The notes under the pieces: model-generated
The model's input: only the letters and a program-made list of their open reading frames with translations
What the model was told of the DNA's origin: nothing
The model's database searches: none
Program-made: the position numbers and the translations under genes
Part shown: positions 1 to 11,205 of the stretch, one piece after another
Layout of the letters: each line of letters opens with the position of its first letter
Numbering within the stretch: position 1 is the first letter of the stretch
Assembly: GCA_963575745.1 (NCBI GenBank)
Contig: CAUYUJ010017637.1
Span: 105,001-169,000, forward strand
From: Prorocentrum cordatum
Taxonomy: Eukaryota; Sar; Dinophyceae; Prorocentrales; Prorocentraceae
DNA: 64,000 nucleotides
Direction: 5' to 3'

Positions 1-1390
1 CTCTCGATCGATCGATATCCCTCGAGCGCTGCTGAGAAAATGCCCGCCGTGACGTCTTCGGGAATACACCTCTGACGCATAGCACGCACCCAAGGGATCA
101 GCGGCAGCGAATTGATAGCCCACGCTGGATCCAGATCCACTGGGCCTGCGAGAAGAAATTGGACGGCCCGGGAACTGCCTTTAGCTTTACCGAGTAGGCC
201 GAACGCGGAAACGGCTTGAGAACCTTCAAATCCTTACCCGTCACCCCCATCACCCTCACCCCATACGTAGCTGCTGCCATCCCTGCCGTCCGAGATACCC
301 TCCGTAATCCTCCAGCAATATGGCGCAAAGCTCAAAAACGATGCGCTCATTGCCTAAGCTTGCTGACCCCCCCTGGAGAACCTGCCTGCCCTGCCTGAAC
401 TGCTTACGGAAATCGTGGCCGAGGTTCTTCACGCTTTCTTCACGTCGGAACAGAGTGCAAACTTGTACGCGCGCAAATCCCTACCGAGTTTCTCTGCCAA
501 GAGGGGACATGATGCCATGATCTGGCACTTCTTCCTGGAAACAATCATATCTAGCTTCTCTTACAGCCTGCTGAAGTATGGAATGGCCTTGGTCAGGACG
601 GCCCTGATTCGCTGCCTAGCCCCTAGCGCTGCCAAGGTGATGCCATCGGTCATGACATAGAGGGTCAGGGACGGCCACCTCGGCTGCATGTACTCTAGGG
701 CGTCCTGAACCACAACTCTGGGCAAGGCCGTAGAGAACGAACAGCCTGCTATAAACGAGCGAGTGGGGACGACGACGCTAGATATGACTTCCCGAGCTTT
801 CAGCCTTCTGGGGCCCCCGTAAACCTTGAGGAGGAGACGGGCCCTTCTGAGGTTGAACTTGTGCTTCTGACACGCGTGTCACAAGACATCATGAAGGATC
901 GTATCATAACGTTTCCCAAGGTCGACCAAGCCAGGGCCTGCGCAAGCTCCGATCGAAGCGGCCGCTTCCGAGACGGCTGCCTGCTGCAAAACTGCACGCT
1001 CGCAGCTCTTGCCGTTGGCGCCGCACACGCATGACATAGTATGATCCCACTCCCAGTGCGACGCCTATTCCCACCGAATAGTTCCCGATATTCGAATACA
1101 TGTTGCTGGCACTCCTATCGGCCTAAACCCTCCAACTGGCTTCTTAGAGGACGCAATCAACGCGAGGTCGCACTGCTCTGGAATCAAAAACTCCGTTTCT
1201 ATCACCGATCAAAGCAGGCAAAAAGCGGACAAGGCATCGTCGTTAAGCAATTGCGTGACCTTCGGGCTCCACCCGTCGATGCCTATCGCGGCGTCTGCCT
1301 TGAACTTCTTCAAGACTGTGCGGATCTGCTCTACTGTCGGGACTGGGGGGGGGGCTTCCATGGGAACCTGGAAAAGTTGACCTGTCAGTC
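1..1390 (-). pseudogene. Decayed non-LTR retrotransposon reverse transcriptase (LINE copy 1, fragment)
   Basis: Read on the minus strand, one frame from about 1390 to 430 gives a dinoflagellate-type LINE reverse transcriptase. The N-terminal motif KADAAIGIDGW lies near 1250-1290 and KPVGGFRPIGVP near 1110-1145. A finger/palm stretch follows, with AGCSFSTALPRV near 730-765, and the catalytic YxDD position is degraded to YVMTDG near 640. Five in-frame stops break it (1209-1211, 1065-1067, 879-881, 561-563, 429-431) but I see no frameshift in that stretch. Below 430 the frame changes and continues as NLGHDF and then AATYGVRVMGVTGKDL, as in the connection region of this family. The element runs off the window at position 1 and its 5' side abuts the (TCC)n array. 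It cannot be active. Same clade as the copy at 26-32 kb by its motifs. Confidence 0.8.
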
Positions 1391-1924
1391 TCTCCTCCAC
1401 TCCGAAGTCCTCCTCCTTCTCCTCCACCTCCTCCTCCTCCTCCTCCTCCACATCCTCCCTCCTCTCCTACTCCTCCTCCTCCTCCTCTTCCTCCTCCTCC
1501 TCCTCCTCCCTCCTCCTCCTCCTCCTCCTCCTCCTCCTCCTCCTCTCTCCTCCTCATCCTCCTCCTCCTCCTCCTCCCTCCTCCTCCTCCTCCTCCTCTT
1601 CCTCCCATCTCCCTCCTCCTCCTCCTCTCCTCCTCCTTTCCTCCGCCCCCTCCTCTCCTCCTCCTCCTCCCTCCTCCTCCTCTTCACCTCCTCCTCCTCC
1701 CCTCCTCCTCTCCTCCTCCCCTCTCCTCCTCCTCCTCCTCCTCCTCCTCCTCCTCCTGCTCCTACCTCTTCGTCCTCCCCTCCTCCTCCTCCGCCTCCCT
1801 CATCCTCCTCCTCCTCCTCGTCCTCCTCCTCCTCCTCCTCCTCCTCCTCCTCCTCCTCCCTCCTCCACCTCTTCATGTTTCTCTTCCTCCTCTCCTCCTC
1901 CTCCTCCTCCTCCTCCTCCTCCTC

Positions 1925-1925
<1 letters not shown>
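1390..1925. repeat. Imperfect (TCC)n microsatellite
   Basis: About 535 bases of TCC triplets with scattered CTC and CC interruptions. All six frames stay open by chance, giving poly-Leu, poly-Ser, poly-Pro or poly-Glu ORFs that are not genes. It adjoins the 5' side of the LINE fragment at 1-1390. Confidence 0.95.
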
Positions 1926-2966
<1,041 letters not shown>

Positions 2967-3230
2967 GATCCACCGCCGCTTTACTGTGGAAAATTCCCCC
3001 TCCTCTTCCTCTGGAACCCGGGGGTCCCCCCCCCTCTCCGAACATCTCCCCCCCCTGCTGGACCCCCCCCCCTCCCCCAGAAAACCCCTCCCCTCCCCCC
3101 CCCCCCTCCCCTCCGGAAAACCGGGGGGGTCACTATCGGTTCGAACCCCCCCCCCCCCCGGAAAACCAAGGGGGTCACTACCGGTTCGAACCCCTCCCCC
3201 CCCTCCCCCCCACCGCTCACCCGCCAGCAA
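2967..3230 (+). repeat. C-rich block with GGTTCGAACC boxes (left arm)
   Basis: Poly-C tracts alternate with units reading GGGGGTCACTAYCGGTTCGAACCCC, at about 3124 and 3169, roughly 45 bases apart, each preceded by GGAAAACC. GGTTCGAACC is a perfect 10-base palindrome. The same unit returns in opposite orientation at 4005-4200, so the two clusters bracket the minisatellite between them. Confidence 0.8.
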
Positions 3231-3990
3231 ACGACTCCTGGTCCCTACCACCGTCCGCACCACGACCCCCACAGCTGTCCCCAGCACCACTGTCCTCACC
3301 ACCACTGTCCCCACTGTTCCCACCACCGTCACCACTGTCCTCACCAGTGCCCCCACTCACAGTCGCACTGTCCCCACTGTCCCCACCACTATTCCCACCA
3401 CGGTTCCACTCTCCCCACTTTCTCCACGGCCCCAGCCGCTGTCCCCCTGAGCTGTCCCTCTGTTCCCACCACTGTCCCCACTGTCCCCACCACTGTCCCT
3501 ATTGCACCTCTGTCCCATTATCCCACCGCCGTCCTCGCCACCGCCCTCACCACTGTCGCCACCACCACTGTACCACCACTCTCCCCACTTTCCCCACGGT
3601 CCCCACCACTGTCCCCCTGTCCCCACTGTTCCCACCACTGTCCCACTGTCCCCGCCGCTGTCCTCACTGTGCTGTCCCACCGTCCCCACTGTCCCCATCG
3701 CTGTCCCACTGTCCCCACTGTCCCCACCACTTTCCCCACTGTACTACTGTCCCACCACTGTCCGCACCACCGCCTTCACCACTGTACCCACCACTACCGT
3801 CCCCATCACTGTCCCACTGTCCCCACCACTGTCCCGCTGTCCCCTCACCACTGTCCCCACCACCACCGTCCCCACCACTGTCCGCACCACTGTCCCACTA
3901 TCCCCGCACCACTGTCCCCACCACCACCGTTCCCACCACTGTCCCAACATCCCCACCATTCTCCAACTGTCCCGAGGAGCGGGCATCGTT
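3231..3990 (+). repeat. CCACTGTCCC minisatellite
   Basis: About 760 bases of short degenerate repeats built from CCACTGTCCC and CCCCACTGTCCC, period about 10-15. Overlapping open frames in several registers (Thr/Val/Pro-rich or Gly/Trp-rich) come from the repeat, not from a gene. Confidence 0.9.
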
Positions 3991-4004
3991 TGCCGGCGGC
4001 GAGG

Positions 4005-4200
4005 GGGGGGGCTTCGAACCGGTAGTGACTCCCCCCCCGGTTTTCGAGGAGGGGGGAGGGGAGTTCGAACCGGTAATGACTCCCCCCGGTTTTCGAGGGG
4101 GGGGGGTTCGAACCGGTAGTGACCCCCCCCCCCCCTTCATGATGGACTGGGAGGGGGGGAGGGGGTCGAACCGGTGGTGACCCCCCCCCCGGTTTCCGCC
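4005..4200 (-). repeat. GGTTCGAACC-box cluster (right arm, inverted)
   Basis: Four units reading roughly TTCGAACCGGTAGTGACCCCCC followed by GGTTTTCGAGG, the reverse complement of the units at 3124-3200. Together the two clusters form an inverted-repeat frame around the minisatellite. Confidence 0.8.
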
Positions 4201-4222
4201 AGCAGCGGTAGAACACGCTCTT

Positions 4223-4224
<2 letters not shown>

Positions 4225-4268
<44 letters not shown>

Positions 4269-4312
4269 CCACCACCACCACCACCACCACCACCACCACC
4301 ACCACCACGACC
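4225..4312. repeat. (ATC)n then (CAC)n microsatellite
   Basis: About 14 ATC triplets run directly into about 16 CAC triplets. On the minus strand the CAC run lies just inside the presumed intron after the PUF exon at 4320-4485. Confidence 0.95.
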
Positions 4313-4319
4313 AGCTCAC

Positions 4320-4485
4320 CAACACCCTGGCACGCGCTGACGATCAGATGCTGCCGCTGCCTGGTCCCTTCCGCAGGGCCCACGGCGGCCTTCTCCACGC
4401 AGGCGTGCATCCTGGCCTTCGAGCAGTGCTCCAGCGTCCGCTGCACCACGAAGTTGCCGAACTGGTGGCGCGCCAGTGCCTCGGG
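4320..4485 (-). CDS. Pumilio (PUF) RNA-binding repeat, single exon
   Basis: The minus strand reads PEALARHQFGNFVVQRTLEH followed by CSKARMHACVEKA and QRQHLIVSACQGVG. This fits one PUF repeat, an RNA-binding alpha-helical repeat; HQFGNFVVQ is the base-contact helix. The contact residues N, F and Q are the pattern that reads uracil in the known PUF code. Exon limits are inferred: a CAG acceptor at 4486-4488 and a GTGAGC donor at 4314-4319, giving about 166 nt. The 61919-62073 exon shows the same layout and similar length, which supports both. A PUF protein normally has eight repeats, so other exons must lie elsewhere or be lost. The exon sits 12 bases from the left edge of the segmental duplication. 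No initiation codon is expected here. Confidence 0.72.
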
Positions 4486-4497
4486 CTGCGCGGGGCG

Positions 4498-6848
4498 GAG
4501 ACCTTGAGATCTGGGCGTTGCATTTGTTTCACACCAGGCGCTTTTGACTGGTTTCGGGCCTCGGGACCATTACAGATCGATCCGGCTCACAGAATGCCGC
4601 AGAAAGGTGATTCCAGGACTCCGTATTTGTGTTCGTTCGCGATGCTTCATCTTGTTTCGAAACGTCGGATCTCAGGAGATGGCGCCGCGACGGCGGCGAC
4701 CTGCTCACGCGCTGGCGGCGGCGACGGCGACCGACCGAGTGGTGATCCCAAGACGGCCCCGCGAAACCCCGGCGACGGCCTCCAGGCCCCCAGAGGGCCC
4801 CGGAGAGCCCACAGAAGGCCGCCAGGAGGCCCCTCGGGGAGGCGGAGCCCGACTTGGAGCGCAGAGAGTGGCCAGCGAGAGAATGCGGCGCAGAGGAGGC
4901 TGGCCTCCCCGATCGGGGCAGAGGTGCACACCGGAGGCACGTGTCACAGAGCATGGGGGCGCACGCGACGGAGCCACACAGCAATGGGAGCCCTGGGGGG
5001 CGGGCAGGGCGGAGGCTCGGGAGTAGCGTCCACCCTGTCCTCCTACTCCCTTCGCTCTACCCCTATCCCTGCCAGGCGAATACCAGACCGACGAATACCA
5101 GACCGACCCGGGGGAGGAGAGTAGGGCAAGCATGAACGGCATACAGCCATCGTGCTACCATGAGGAACGCTGACTGAGGAGCAATAGAGCTTCACTAGCC
5201 ACGGCAAGCCTCGGCCACGAATGGGGTCCCCTACCTAAATAGATGGAACGGCCCGAAAGCCACCAGAGCCCCTCTGGAGCCCGTAGTGGTCCTTATCGTT
5301 TTGAGTGTATATCAACGCGGCACAACTCAACGCGGCCACCCTGGCAGAAGCCGCGACCGCACGGCGCCGCTTCGGTTTCGGCGGCAGCAGCACGGACAGG
5401 TCAGCGCATGGTGCTGCGTGGAGCTTCTCCAGGCAGGAGAAGCTGCCGCCGTTGTTGAAACTCCTACCCTGGCCCCGCTATGGCCTCAGGATCGCCCGAG
5501 GGGGCCCCGAGACAGGCCTCAGGAGGCACTCCAGAGCCCCCCATGGCACCCCAGCAGAGCCCCAAGAGGGCCCCAAGGGGCGATGTTTTGTGGCTCCCGC
5601 AGCGGGACGCTAGTGGAAGAGCACCCTAATTTTTGATCGATCTCCCCAAGATGGCCCCGAAGGCTCTCAAGAGGCCCGAGAGACCCCAAGGGAGCCCCCA
5701 GCTGCTCCCGAAAGCACCCCGATAGAGAGCCCGAAGGAGGCTCCAAGACGCTCCCAGAGATCCCCAGGTTGACCGCTGTTGGATGCTGCTCGGGCTGAAC
5801 CCCAGCTTCGGTTTGACCATCCAGCGCAGGCTCTGAAAAAAACCTGTATGGTGATCAGGCTTCGGGCCGCGCCGCGCGGCCGGGCTCGGGGCGGATGGGA
5901 GGAGGAGGAGGAGGAGGAGGAGGAGGACCTGGAGGAAGAGGAGTTTATAGTTTTGTGGATGCCATGATATTGGGCACTCTAACAGTCCTATCAGTGGACT
6001 AAAGATGTGTTCAATATGTGTAGTCCTGTTCTAGAAAATGTTTCAAACATGCTTTTACATATTAAAACAGTTGTGCAACATCTTTTAGACATCTGGCAAT
6101 TATTTGACAGCACGCTTCCTCTCCATTAATCGACTTCCACATTCCACAATTATAATTGACTCAGAGTTCTGCTCGGGCGAATCCCGAGTTTCGATTTGTT
6201 CTTCGAGCGGCTGCAGGCTCTCCTGCACAACCCTGCTCGAGACAACTCGCGCCCAGGGCTCGGCTCTGGACGGGGGGAGGGGCAGGGGCACGCGAAGTGC
6301 CAAAGGACTCGCTTTCTGACGCGACGTGCGTCATCTGTGCCCAGGAAGCGTGCGGTGATCCACCGCGCCCGACTCGCGGCAAAGAAATCGAACGGACCCT
6401 GACAGACAGGACAGACAGCCAGGCCCGCATGAGAGCACCAATGCGGGTGCAGCGGGTGGGCTCAGGGGCAGCAGTGTGACAAGACGCTGTCTGCTGTTGC
6501 TGGCTGTATGATTGCTTGGTGTGATCCTCAATTATTGCTGGCTGTATTTTCGGAAAGGATATATGTTCGAGGTCCCGGCACGAGTTCACACAGCAGAGTG
6601 CGCGCGTGTACCCCGCTCCAGCCTCGGCTGCCTGCTTCGCACGTTCCACAGAGCTGGAATCTAAGACAACTACGCATCCGCTAAAACGCCAAAACCATGC
6701 CACGTGCATTCCTGCGCCCGCAAGCGTGTTCAGCAATGTTCGTGAGACCCCATGTGCGCATAGTCTCGCCATCGTCTCATCAACCAGACTCCAAAAACTT
6801 GTGGTGACACCGTGCCGCCAAAGTGCGAGGGTTCGTGGCTTATCAGGC
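4498..6848. other. Duplicated block downstream of cold-shock gene copy 1, no supported gene
   Basis: Matches 22083-24435. It holds GC-rich sequence with CCAAGAGGCCC-type repeats (5470-5760), a (GGA)n run at about 5896-5945, and an AT-rich island (5950-6180) that stands out from the surroundings. A minus-strand frame of 244 codons at 6161-6895 overlaps the end of the cold-shock gene in another register. It is broken in the second unit by a short indel, so I read this stretch as 3' flank or UTR, not coding. Confidence 0.6.
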
Positions 6849-7124
6849 TTATGCTTCGGCGTCCACTTCAGCGGACGTGATGTTGCAGGCGCCAAGCCCC
6901 TTGTTGTCCAGGTACACCTCGAAATTCACCACCATGTTGTCCTGCAGCGGGAACATCCCGGGATCGCAGTCGGGCTTGCGGAAGTAGATACAGTTTTCGG
7001 AGGTGAACTCGCGCTCCTTCTCCTCCGCCTTCGCCCTCGCCTCCTCGTTCGACTGCTCCAGGGCCGCCTTGGCCTTCCCTGGCAGAGAATCCACGTCGTC
7101 CGGCAATATCAGGCCCCATCCCTG
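6849..7124 (-). CDS. Cold-shock-domain protein, copy 1, last exon
   Basis: Minus strand. The exon opens at the acceptor within GGCAGGCAG (7122-7127) with GWGLILPDD and ends at TAA (6849-6851). It encodes GWGLILPDD, a Glu/Lys/Ala-rich insert of about 35 residues, then YFRKPDCDPGMFPL and NMVVNFEVYLDNKGLGACNI. This is the latter part of a cold-shock domain (nucleic-acid-binding beta barrel). GWGLI corresponds to the RNP1-like GFGFI strand, and VNFEVYLDNKGLGACNIT to the last strands. The first strand, GTFTGTISKY, lies in the exon at 8016-8348. The likely role is RNA binding in the cytosol or nucleus. Copy 2 differs at only three residues in this exon (Q/K, A/S, K/R), so both copies look maintained. 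A methionine upstream within the intron could make a separate frame but has no support. Confidence 0.75.
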   Translation of the reverse strand, partial: QGWGLILPDDVDSLPGKAKAALEQSNEEARAKAEEKEREFTSENCIYFRKPDCDPGMFPLQDNMVVNFEVYLDNKGLGACNITSAEVDAEA

Positions 7125-8015
7125 CCTGCCAAGATCCGCCGGCATCCCTGCTGGGCCCTCAGGCCAGCAGCCGACCAGGAGGCCCTTTGAGAGGCGCCCA
7201 GGGAGTGTCTCGAGGGTGCCCTGCGGGACCGCCGACGTGGACGACACGGCCCAGAGAGCAGCCCGAGCGACTCCACAAGCCCCAGCCCCAGGGAGGCCCC
7301 GCGGAGCGCAAAAAGAGGCCCCAAGAGAGGCCTCAGACTTCCACGAACATGGAAAACAGTAGTTGTTCAGTAAGTTCTGTCTCCCAGGCCTTCGGGCCGG
7401 CGGAGCGGAGAGAGGCAGTGCACCGTGGGGCCTTCCAAAAACTCTTGCTCCCACCCGAGGCCTCCGACACACCTGCACGATGGCCCAGATGGCACCCGAG
7501 AGGCGGAAAATACCGAAAACCAATCTGCTGTTCCTCTGGTGTTCGCCCGTCGCGCCTTTCCGGCCCAGAGGGCTCCCCGACGGCTCCGAGCGAGCCCGAG
7601 ACGCACCCGAGGGGGACCCCGAGATGGCCCCAGACGCCCCCGGGAAGCGTTTCAAGCACTACCGAGGGGCCGCCGAGATAAACCCATGTATCCCCAAGAG
7701 TCCCAAAGGCGGCGCTCCCAAGAGGCCCCTTCGATAGCCCAATACACCCCCAAGAAGCCTCCTGGCGCCCCCAAGGTGGCCAACGAGGACTCCGAGACAA
7801 TCCCCGGGACCCACAAGATGGCCCCGGAGGGCCACAGCGGCCGCCAGAAGGGCCCACGAGGTCCAACAACCAACCACGGTGGCACACAGCCCAGCAGCTC
7901 GTGAGAACCTTCTTACGGTCAAGTAGCGTGGCCAAAATCTGGCCTAATGCTTGGCCATGTAGTTAAATGTTTCCGGAGAAAGGTAGGGGGCGGCGTGGAC
8001 TGGCCGGAGACGTCT
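7125..8015 (-). other. Intron of cold-shock gene copy 1
   Basis: About 890 bases between the two exons, filled with degenerate repeats whose plus strand reads CCCCGAGAGGCCC and CCAAGAGGCCC. Open frames on both strands (Gly/Leu/Trp-rich or Arg/Pro-rich) are by-products. The donor could not be fixed: the exon reads AAG TAT CGG before homology to the domain ends, and candidate GT, GC or GA donors occur within 15 bases. Dinoflagellate introns are known to use non-GT donors. Confidence 0.6.
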
Positions 8016-8348
8016 CCGATACTTGCTGATTGTGCCAGTGAAGGTGCCTGCCAGCGCTTTTCTATTCTCGTCCGCCTTCTTGACCTCCCAGAACTCGGAG
8101 TCGAAGGGGGCCGGTCCCTTCCTCTTGCCCTTGCCCTTGTCTTTACCTTTCCCCTTGCCCTTGCCCTTGCCCTTGTCTTTACCCTTGCCCTTGCCCTTGT
8201 AGGAGCTGTCATACGCGGACTGGTATGTTGACCTCTTCGGGGCCTCCTGCTTTACCCAAGGCGCCCGGACAAACTTGGTGGAATCACCGCCTTTGCTGGG
8301 ATACGGAAACAATATTGCCACGTCTGCTGATCGCCCACGAATGTTCAA
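8016..8348 (-). CDS. Cold-shock-domain protein, copy 1, upstream exon with KGK linker
   Basis: Minus strand. The acceptor is a textbook pyrimidine run ending TTTTTTTTCATGTCAG just before 8348. The exon reads LNIRGRSADVAILFPYPSKG, then FVRAPWVKQEAPKR, a tract of KGKGKGKDKGKGKGK repeats (about 30 residues), then APFDSEFWEVKKADENRKAL and GTFTGTISKYR. GTFTGTISKY is the first strand of the cold-shock domain and joins to GWGLILPDD in the next exon. The Lys/Gly tract is a flexible, positively charged nucleic-acid-binding linker by composition. The true start codon must lie in an upstream exon that I could not identify. Copy 2 differs at about three residues here (D/E, K/R, S/N). Confidence 0.72.
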
Positions 8349-9460
8349 CTGACATGAAAAAAAAGCGTTGCCTCCGAGTCGGCGTGGTGAAAGATACACA
8401 TGTATGATGTGCATGTAATTGCATCGGGGTAGCTGAGCTGACAATGTGATCCGAGCGATACCTGGGCACAGGCGAGCGAGCGAGAGAACGAACAAGCAAG
8501 CAAGTAAGCAAGCAAACAAAGCCAACCCGCGTGAGCAACCAAGCAATCAAGCACGCAAGCAAGAAAAAAACACCCGCCTGAGCAACCTGTGGGCACAACC
8601 ATCATGCGAAACCCGAGCAGAACTTGGTCTGGTGGGGGGCCGCCACGGACCGACTCTCATAAGCAGAGGAAGAACTTCTGAGACTGCCCGTACCTCGCGA
8701 GCCATTTGGAATGCATTTGCCAACGTGGACCCTAAACAGAGTGTTCTGACAGACTCGCTATGCACTCTATGTGCTGCAATCGATGGCATGCAATATATGT
8801 CGTGCAATCTACCGGGTGCAACTAGTGCGGGCATCCACTCTTTACCTGCGCGCAGAGATTCAGATCCCCTGGCAGGTGTAAGATTGGAAACCACTGGGCG
8901 TTCGTGTGTATCCCAAGGACTCTGCCCTGAAACGCTCAGAACGCCGTGGGTTCTGGAAGGATCTCGGCGTGCGCGCGGAGGTGCGCGCGTGGGGCCGCAT
9001 GCTACAAGTTGGCAGAGTTGATGGTTGCGCGATGACTGCAGAATGGCTTCGACATGCGCGCGCGTGGAAACGCATGCTCTCGTGTGACATGTTTCCTTTT
9101 TTGGGTGTTATATGAGAAAAAGGTTTTATGATTCCAGCGAGTGCGCGCCGCTGAACTCTAGCAACTTTTGGTTGCAAAAACAAGCGGCATTTGATAAATG
9201 TTAGTCAGCTGTCTTGTATTATAAGCAAGAGCTCTTTCTGTGGTCGCTTGTAGGGTCCCTCCCGGATTCGACGGGAAGGGGGGCTTCCCTAAAACGTAAA
9301 ACGGCTCTGGGCTCTGAACCTCTGGGGGGGGCCCGACAACCTGGGGGTCCCCCCCCCCCCCACGCGAGGGGGCGGGGGCCCCCGAGAACTGAGTGAAGAA
9401 GGGTGGGAAGGGTGGGGCCCTTCTTGAAGGTTTGCAGATCTGCCCCCAACCCTGCCTTAT
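8349..9460. other. Region upstream of cold-shock gene copy 1, no gene resolved
   Basis: Collinear with 33755-34820. It contains a minus-strand pyrimidine-rich intron end, CAAG/CAAC-rich sequence at 8490-8570, and a plus-strand frame conserved in both units (WKDLGVRAEVRAWGRML near 8955-9000, then AEWLRHARAWKRMLSCD). That frame has alternating GC character like the ~300-bp satellite and no recognisable domain. An upstream exon of the cold-shock gene may lie here but cannot be chosen. Near 9300-9370 is a G-run/C-run inverted stretch. Confidence 0.45.
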
Positions 9461-9900
9461 CACAAAATGACGGTTGCATTTCATGTTCCGCCTTCCCGAC
9501 ATGGACACTCCATCTCTGAGTAATGGTTTCATGTCATGTACCGCCTACCCGACCTGCGTCTTCGGCGGGTGTGACAGATTTTCCCTTCAATATCTCCCAT
9601 TGCAGAATAAAGGTTGCATTCAATGTGTCGCCCGCCCGCTTGGACGCACCATTTCTAAATAAAGAGTCCGATTTCATGTCCCGCTCGCTCGACCGTCGTC
9701 TTCGGCGTTTGATATGTTTCACTTAACCCACTTGCATGACATTGCGACGGTTGCATTCAATGTCCCGCCCGCCCGCCCAATATGGACGGCCCACTCGTGA
9801 GCGACCGGTTCTCTTTTAATGTCCCGCTCGCCCGACCAACGTCTTCGAAGGGTGTGACAACCCTGCCCCATTGGCGCTTGATGTCCTGCGAACCCGATAC
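9460..9900 (+). repeat. ~140-bp tandem repeats, unit 1 only
   Basis: Three or more degenerate copies built around CGGTTGCATTCAATGTCCCG, at about 9470, 9610 and 9748, spaced 138-140 bases. Each carries a Cys/Arg-rich register such as CCGCCCGCCCG. The second duplication unit lacks them: there the sequence passes straight to the CG-rich satellite at 34838. Confidence 0.75.
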
Positions 9901-10215
9901 TGGCGCCCAAACACTGAACGAACCTGTCGTTCCCCCCCCACTGGGGCCTTCGGTGGGGCTCCCTGCGCTGCCACGAAACGCTGTGCTGGGTGTGGCGGAC
10001 GCATACGGGCTGTGCCACTGGGACCTTCGGTGGAGCTCCCGATGGGGCTACGACACGTGCGAGAGGTGTGCCGAGAGCAAAGGCAAGGAGGGGGAGGAGG
10101 GAAGAGGGGGAGGAGGGAGGAGGGAGGAGGGATGAGGGGGAGGAGGAAGGAAGGAAGGAGGAGAGACGCGGGGCACCGTCTCTTCAAAACGAGGACCCAA
10201 CATCACAGGCTGGTT
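9850..10215 (+). repeat. Short 90-bp-family array with purine tract and hairpin box
   Basis: About two to three degenerate copies of the 90-bp unit (GGACGCATACGGGCTGTGCC, ...GGTGGAGCTCCCGATGGGGC). They are followed by a GGAGGAGGGAGG tract (10085-10165) and the box CAAAACGAGGACCCAACATC near 10177-10215. The same array/purine/box order occurs at 19360-20275 and 48430-49320, and inverted at 35585-37075. Confidence 0.75.
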
Positions 10216-10239
10216 AGGAAAAACATACAAAAACACAGG

Positions 10240-10575
10240 GTTTCGCAACACCGATTTGCTAAAAAAGTTTCCGCGCGAGCTCTTGCGAAATCTTAAGAAA
10301 ACCATAGGTTTTTCAAGATTTTCACAAAATGCTACCAAACGGGCGTCGCGAGCGCGCATGTCGAAATCTGTCGAACGCCCTTGCGCGTGTGCCGTCGCGA
10401 GAATCCTCTGCAAAAAATAAAACGAAGTGCAGACGCGCGCGTCGTCGCGCGCGTACGCCGAAAACCTTCAAAACCCATCGGTTTCGGAAGGATTTCAAAA
10501 TCGTGTCTCCAAAAACCTCCAAAAACACAAGCTTTCGCAACACGGGTTTTCAACAAAAGCGTGCGCGCGCGCTCT
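10240..10575 (+). repeat. ~300-bp CG-rich satellite unit(s)
   Basis: Part of a dispersed satellite with the core GACGCGCGCGTCGTCGCGCG and accompanying phrases GGTTTCGCAACAC, GAGCTCTTGCGAAATCTTAAG, and TACCAAACGGGC. Period is about 292-301 bases where tandem. Other blocks lie at 11580-12050, 13090-13830, 34838-35575, 37085-37300, 37980-38475 and 39560-40225. No coding support. Confidence 0.85.
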
Positions 10576-11205
10576 TGCGTCGTCGCCGTCGTGGTCCTCC
10601 TTCTTCCCTCGTCGTCGTCGCCGTCGTCTTCTGTCTTTCCTCGTCGTCGTCGTCTTGGCGTCGTCGTCGCTTCCGTCGTCGTTGTCGCCGTGGTCGTCTT
10701 TCCTCCCTCGTCGCCTTCGTCGGCGTTTCGTCGCTGTCCCTCCTATTTCGTCGCCGTCGTCGTCGTAGTCGTCGTCGTCGTCGTCGTCACTCCTCCCTCG
10801 TCGTTATCCTCTTCCCTCGTCGTCGTCGTCGTCCGTCGTCGGCGTCTCGTCGTCGTCCCTCCTATTTCGTCGCCGTCGTCGTCGTCTTCGTCTCGTTGTC
10901 GTCGTCGTCGTCTTCCCTCCTCCCTCGTCGTTGTCGTCGTCGGCGTCGCCGTCCTTCCTCCTTGTTCGTCGTTCGCGTCGTCGCCGTGTTCCCTCATCCA
11001 TCGTCGTTGTCGTCGTTGTCGCCGTCGTCGTCCTCCCTCCTCCCTCGTCGTCGTCTTCGTTGGCGACGCCGTCGTTTTCGTCGTCGTCGTCGGCGTCGGC
11101 GTCGTCGTCTTCGTCGACGTCGACGTCGGCGGTGTCGTCGTAGTCGGTGTCGGCGGCGCCGTCGTCGCCGTTGTCGTTGTCGTCGTCGGCGTCGGTGTCG
11201 TGGCC
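10575..11205 (+). repeat. (CGT)n array 1
   Basis: Imperfect CGT/CGTCGC/CTC triplets. The minus strand has a frame at 10804-11214 that begins MALGHDTDADDD and runs into poly-Asp, then TTTATTTTTT, then Arg-rich sequence. The same opening words recur in arrays 2 and 3. I treat it as a triplet-repeat artefact unless transcripts show otherwise. Confidence 0.9.

Noticed and set aside
3124-4180. GGTTCGAACC as a tRNA T-loop signature
   Set aside because: No acceptor stem, anticodon arm or A-box lies at the right distance; the box is part of a tandem unit.
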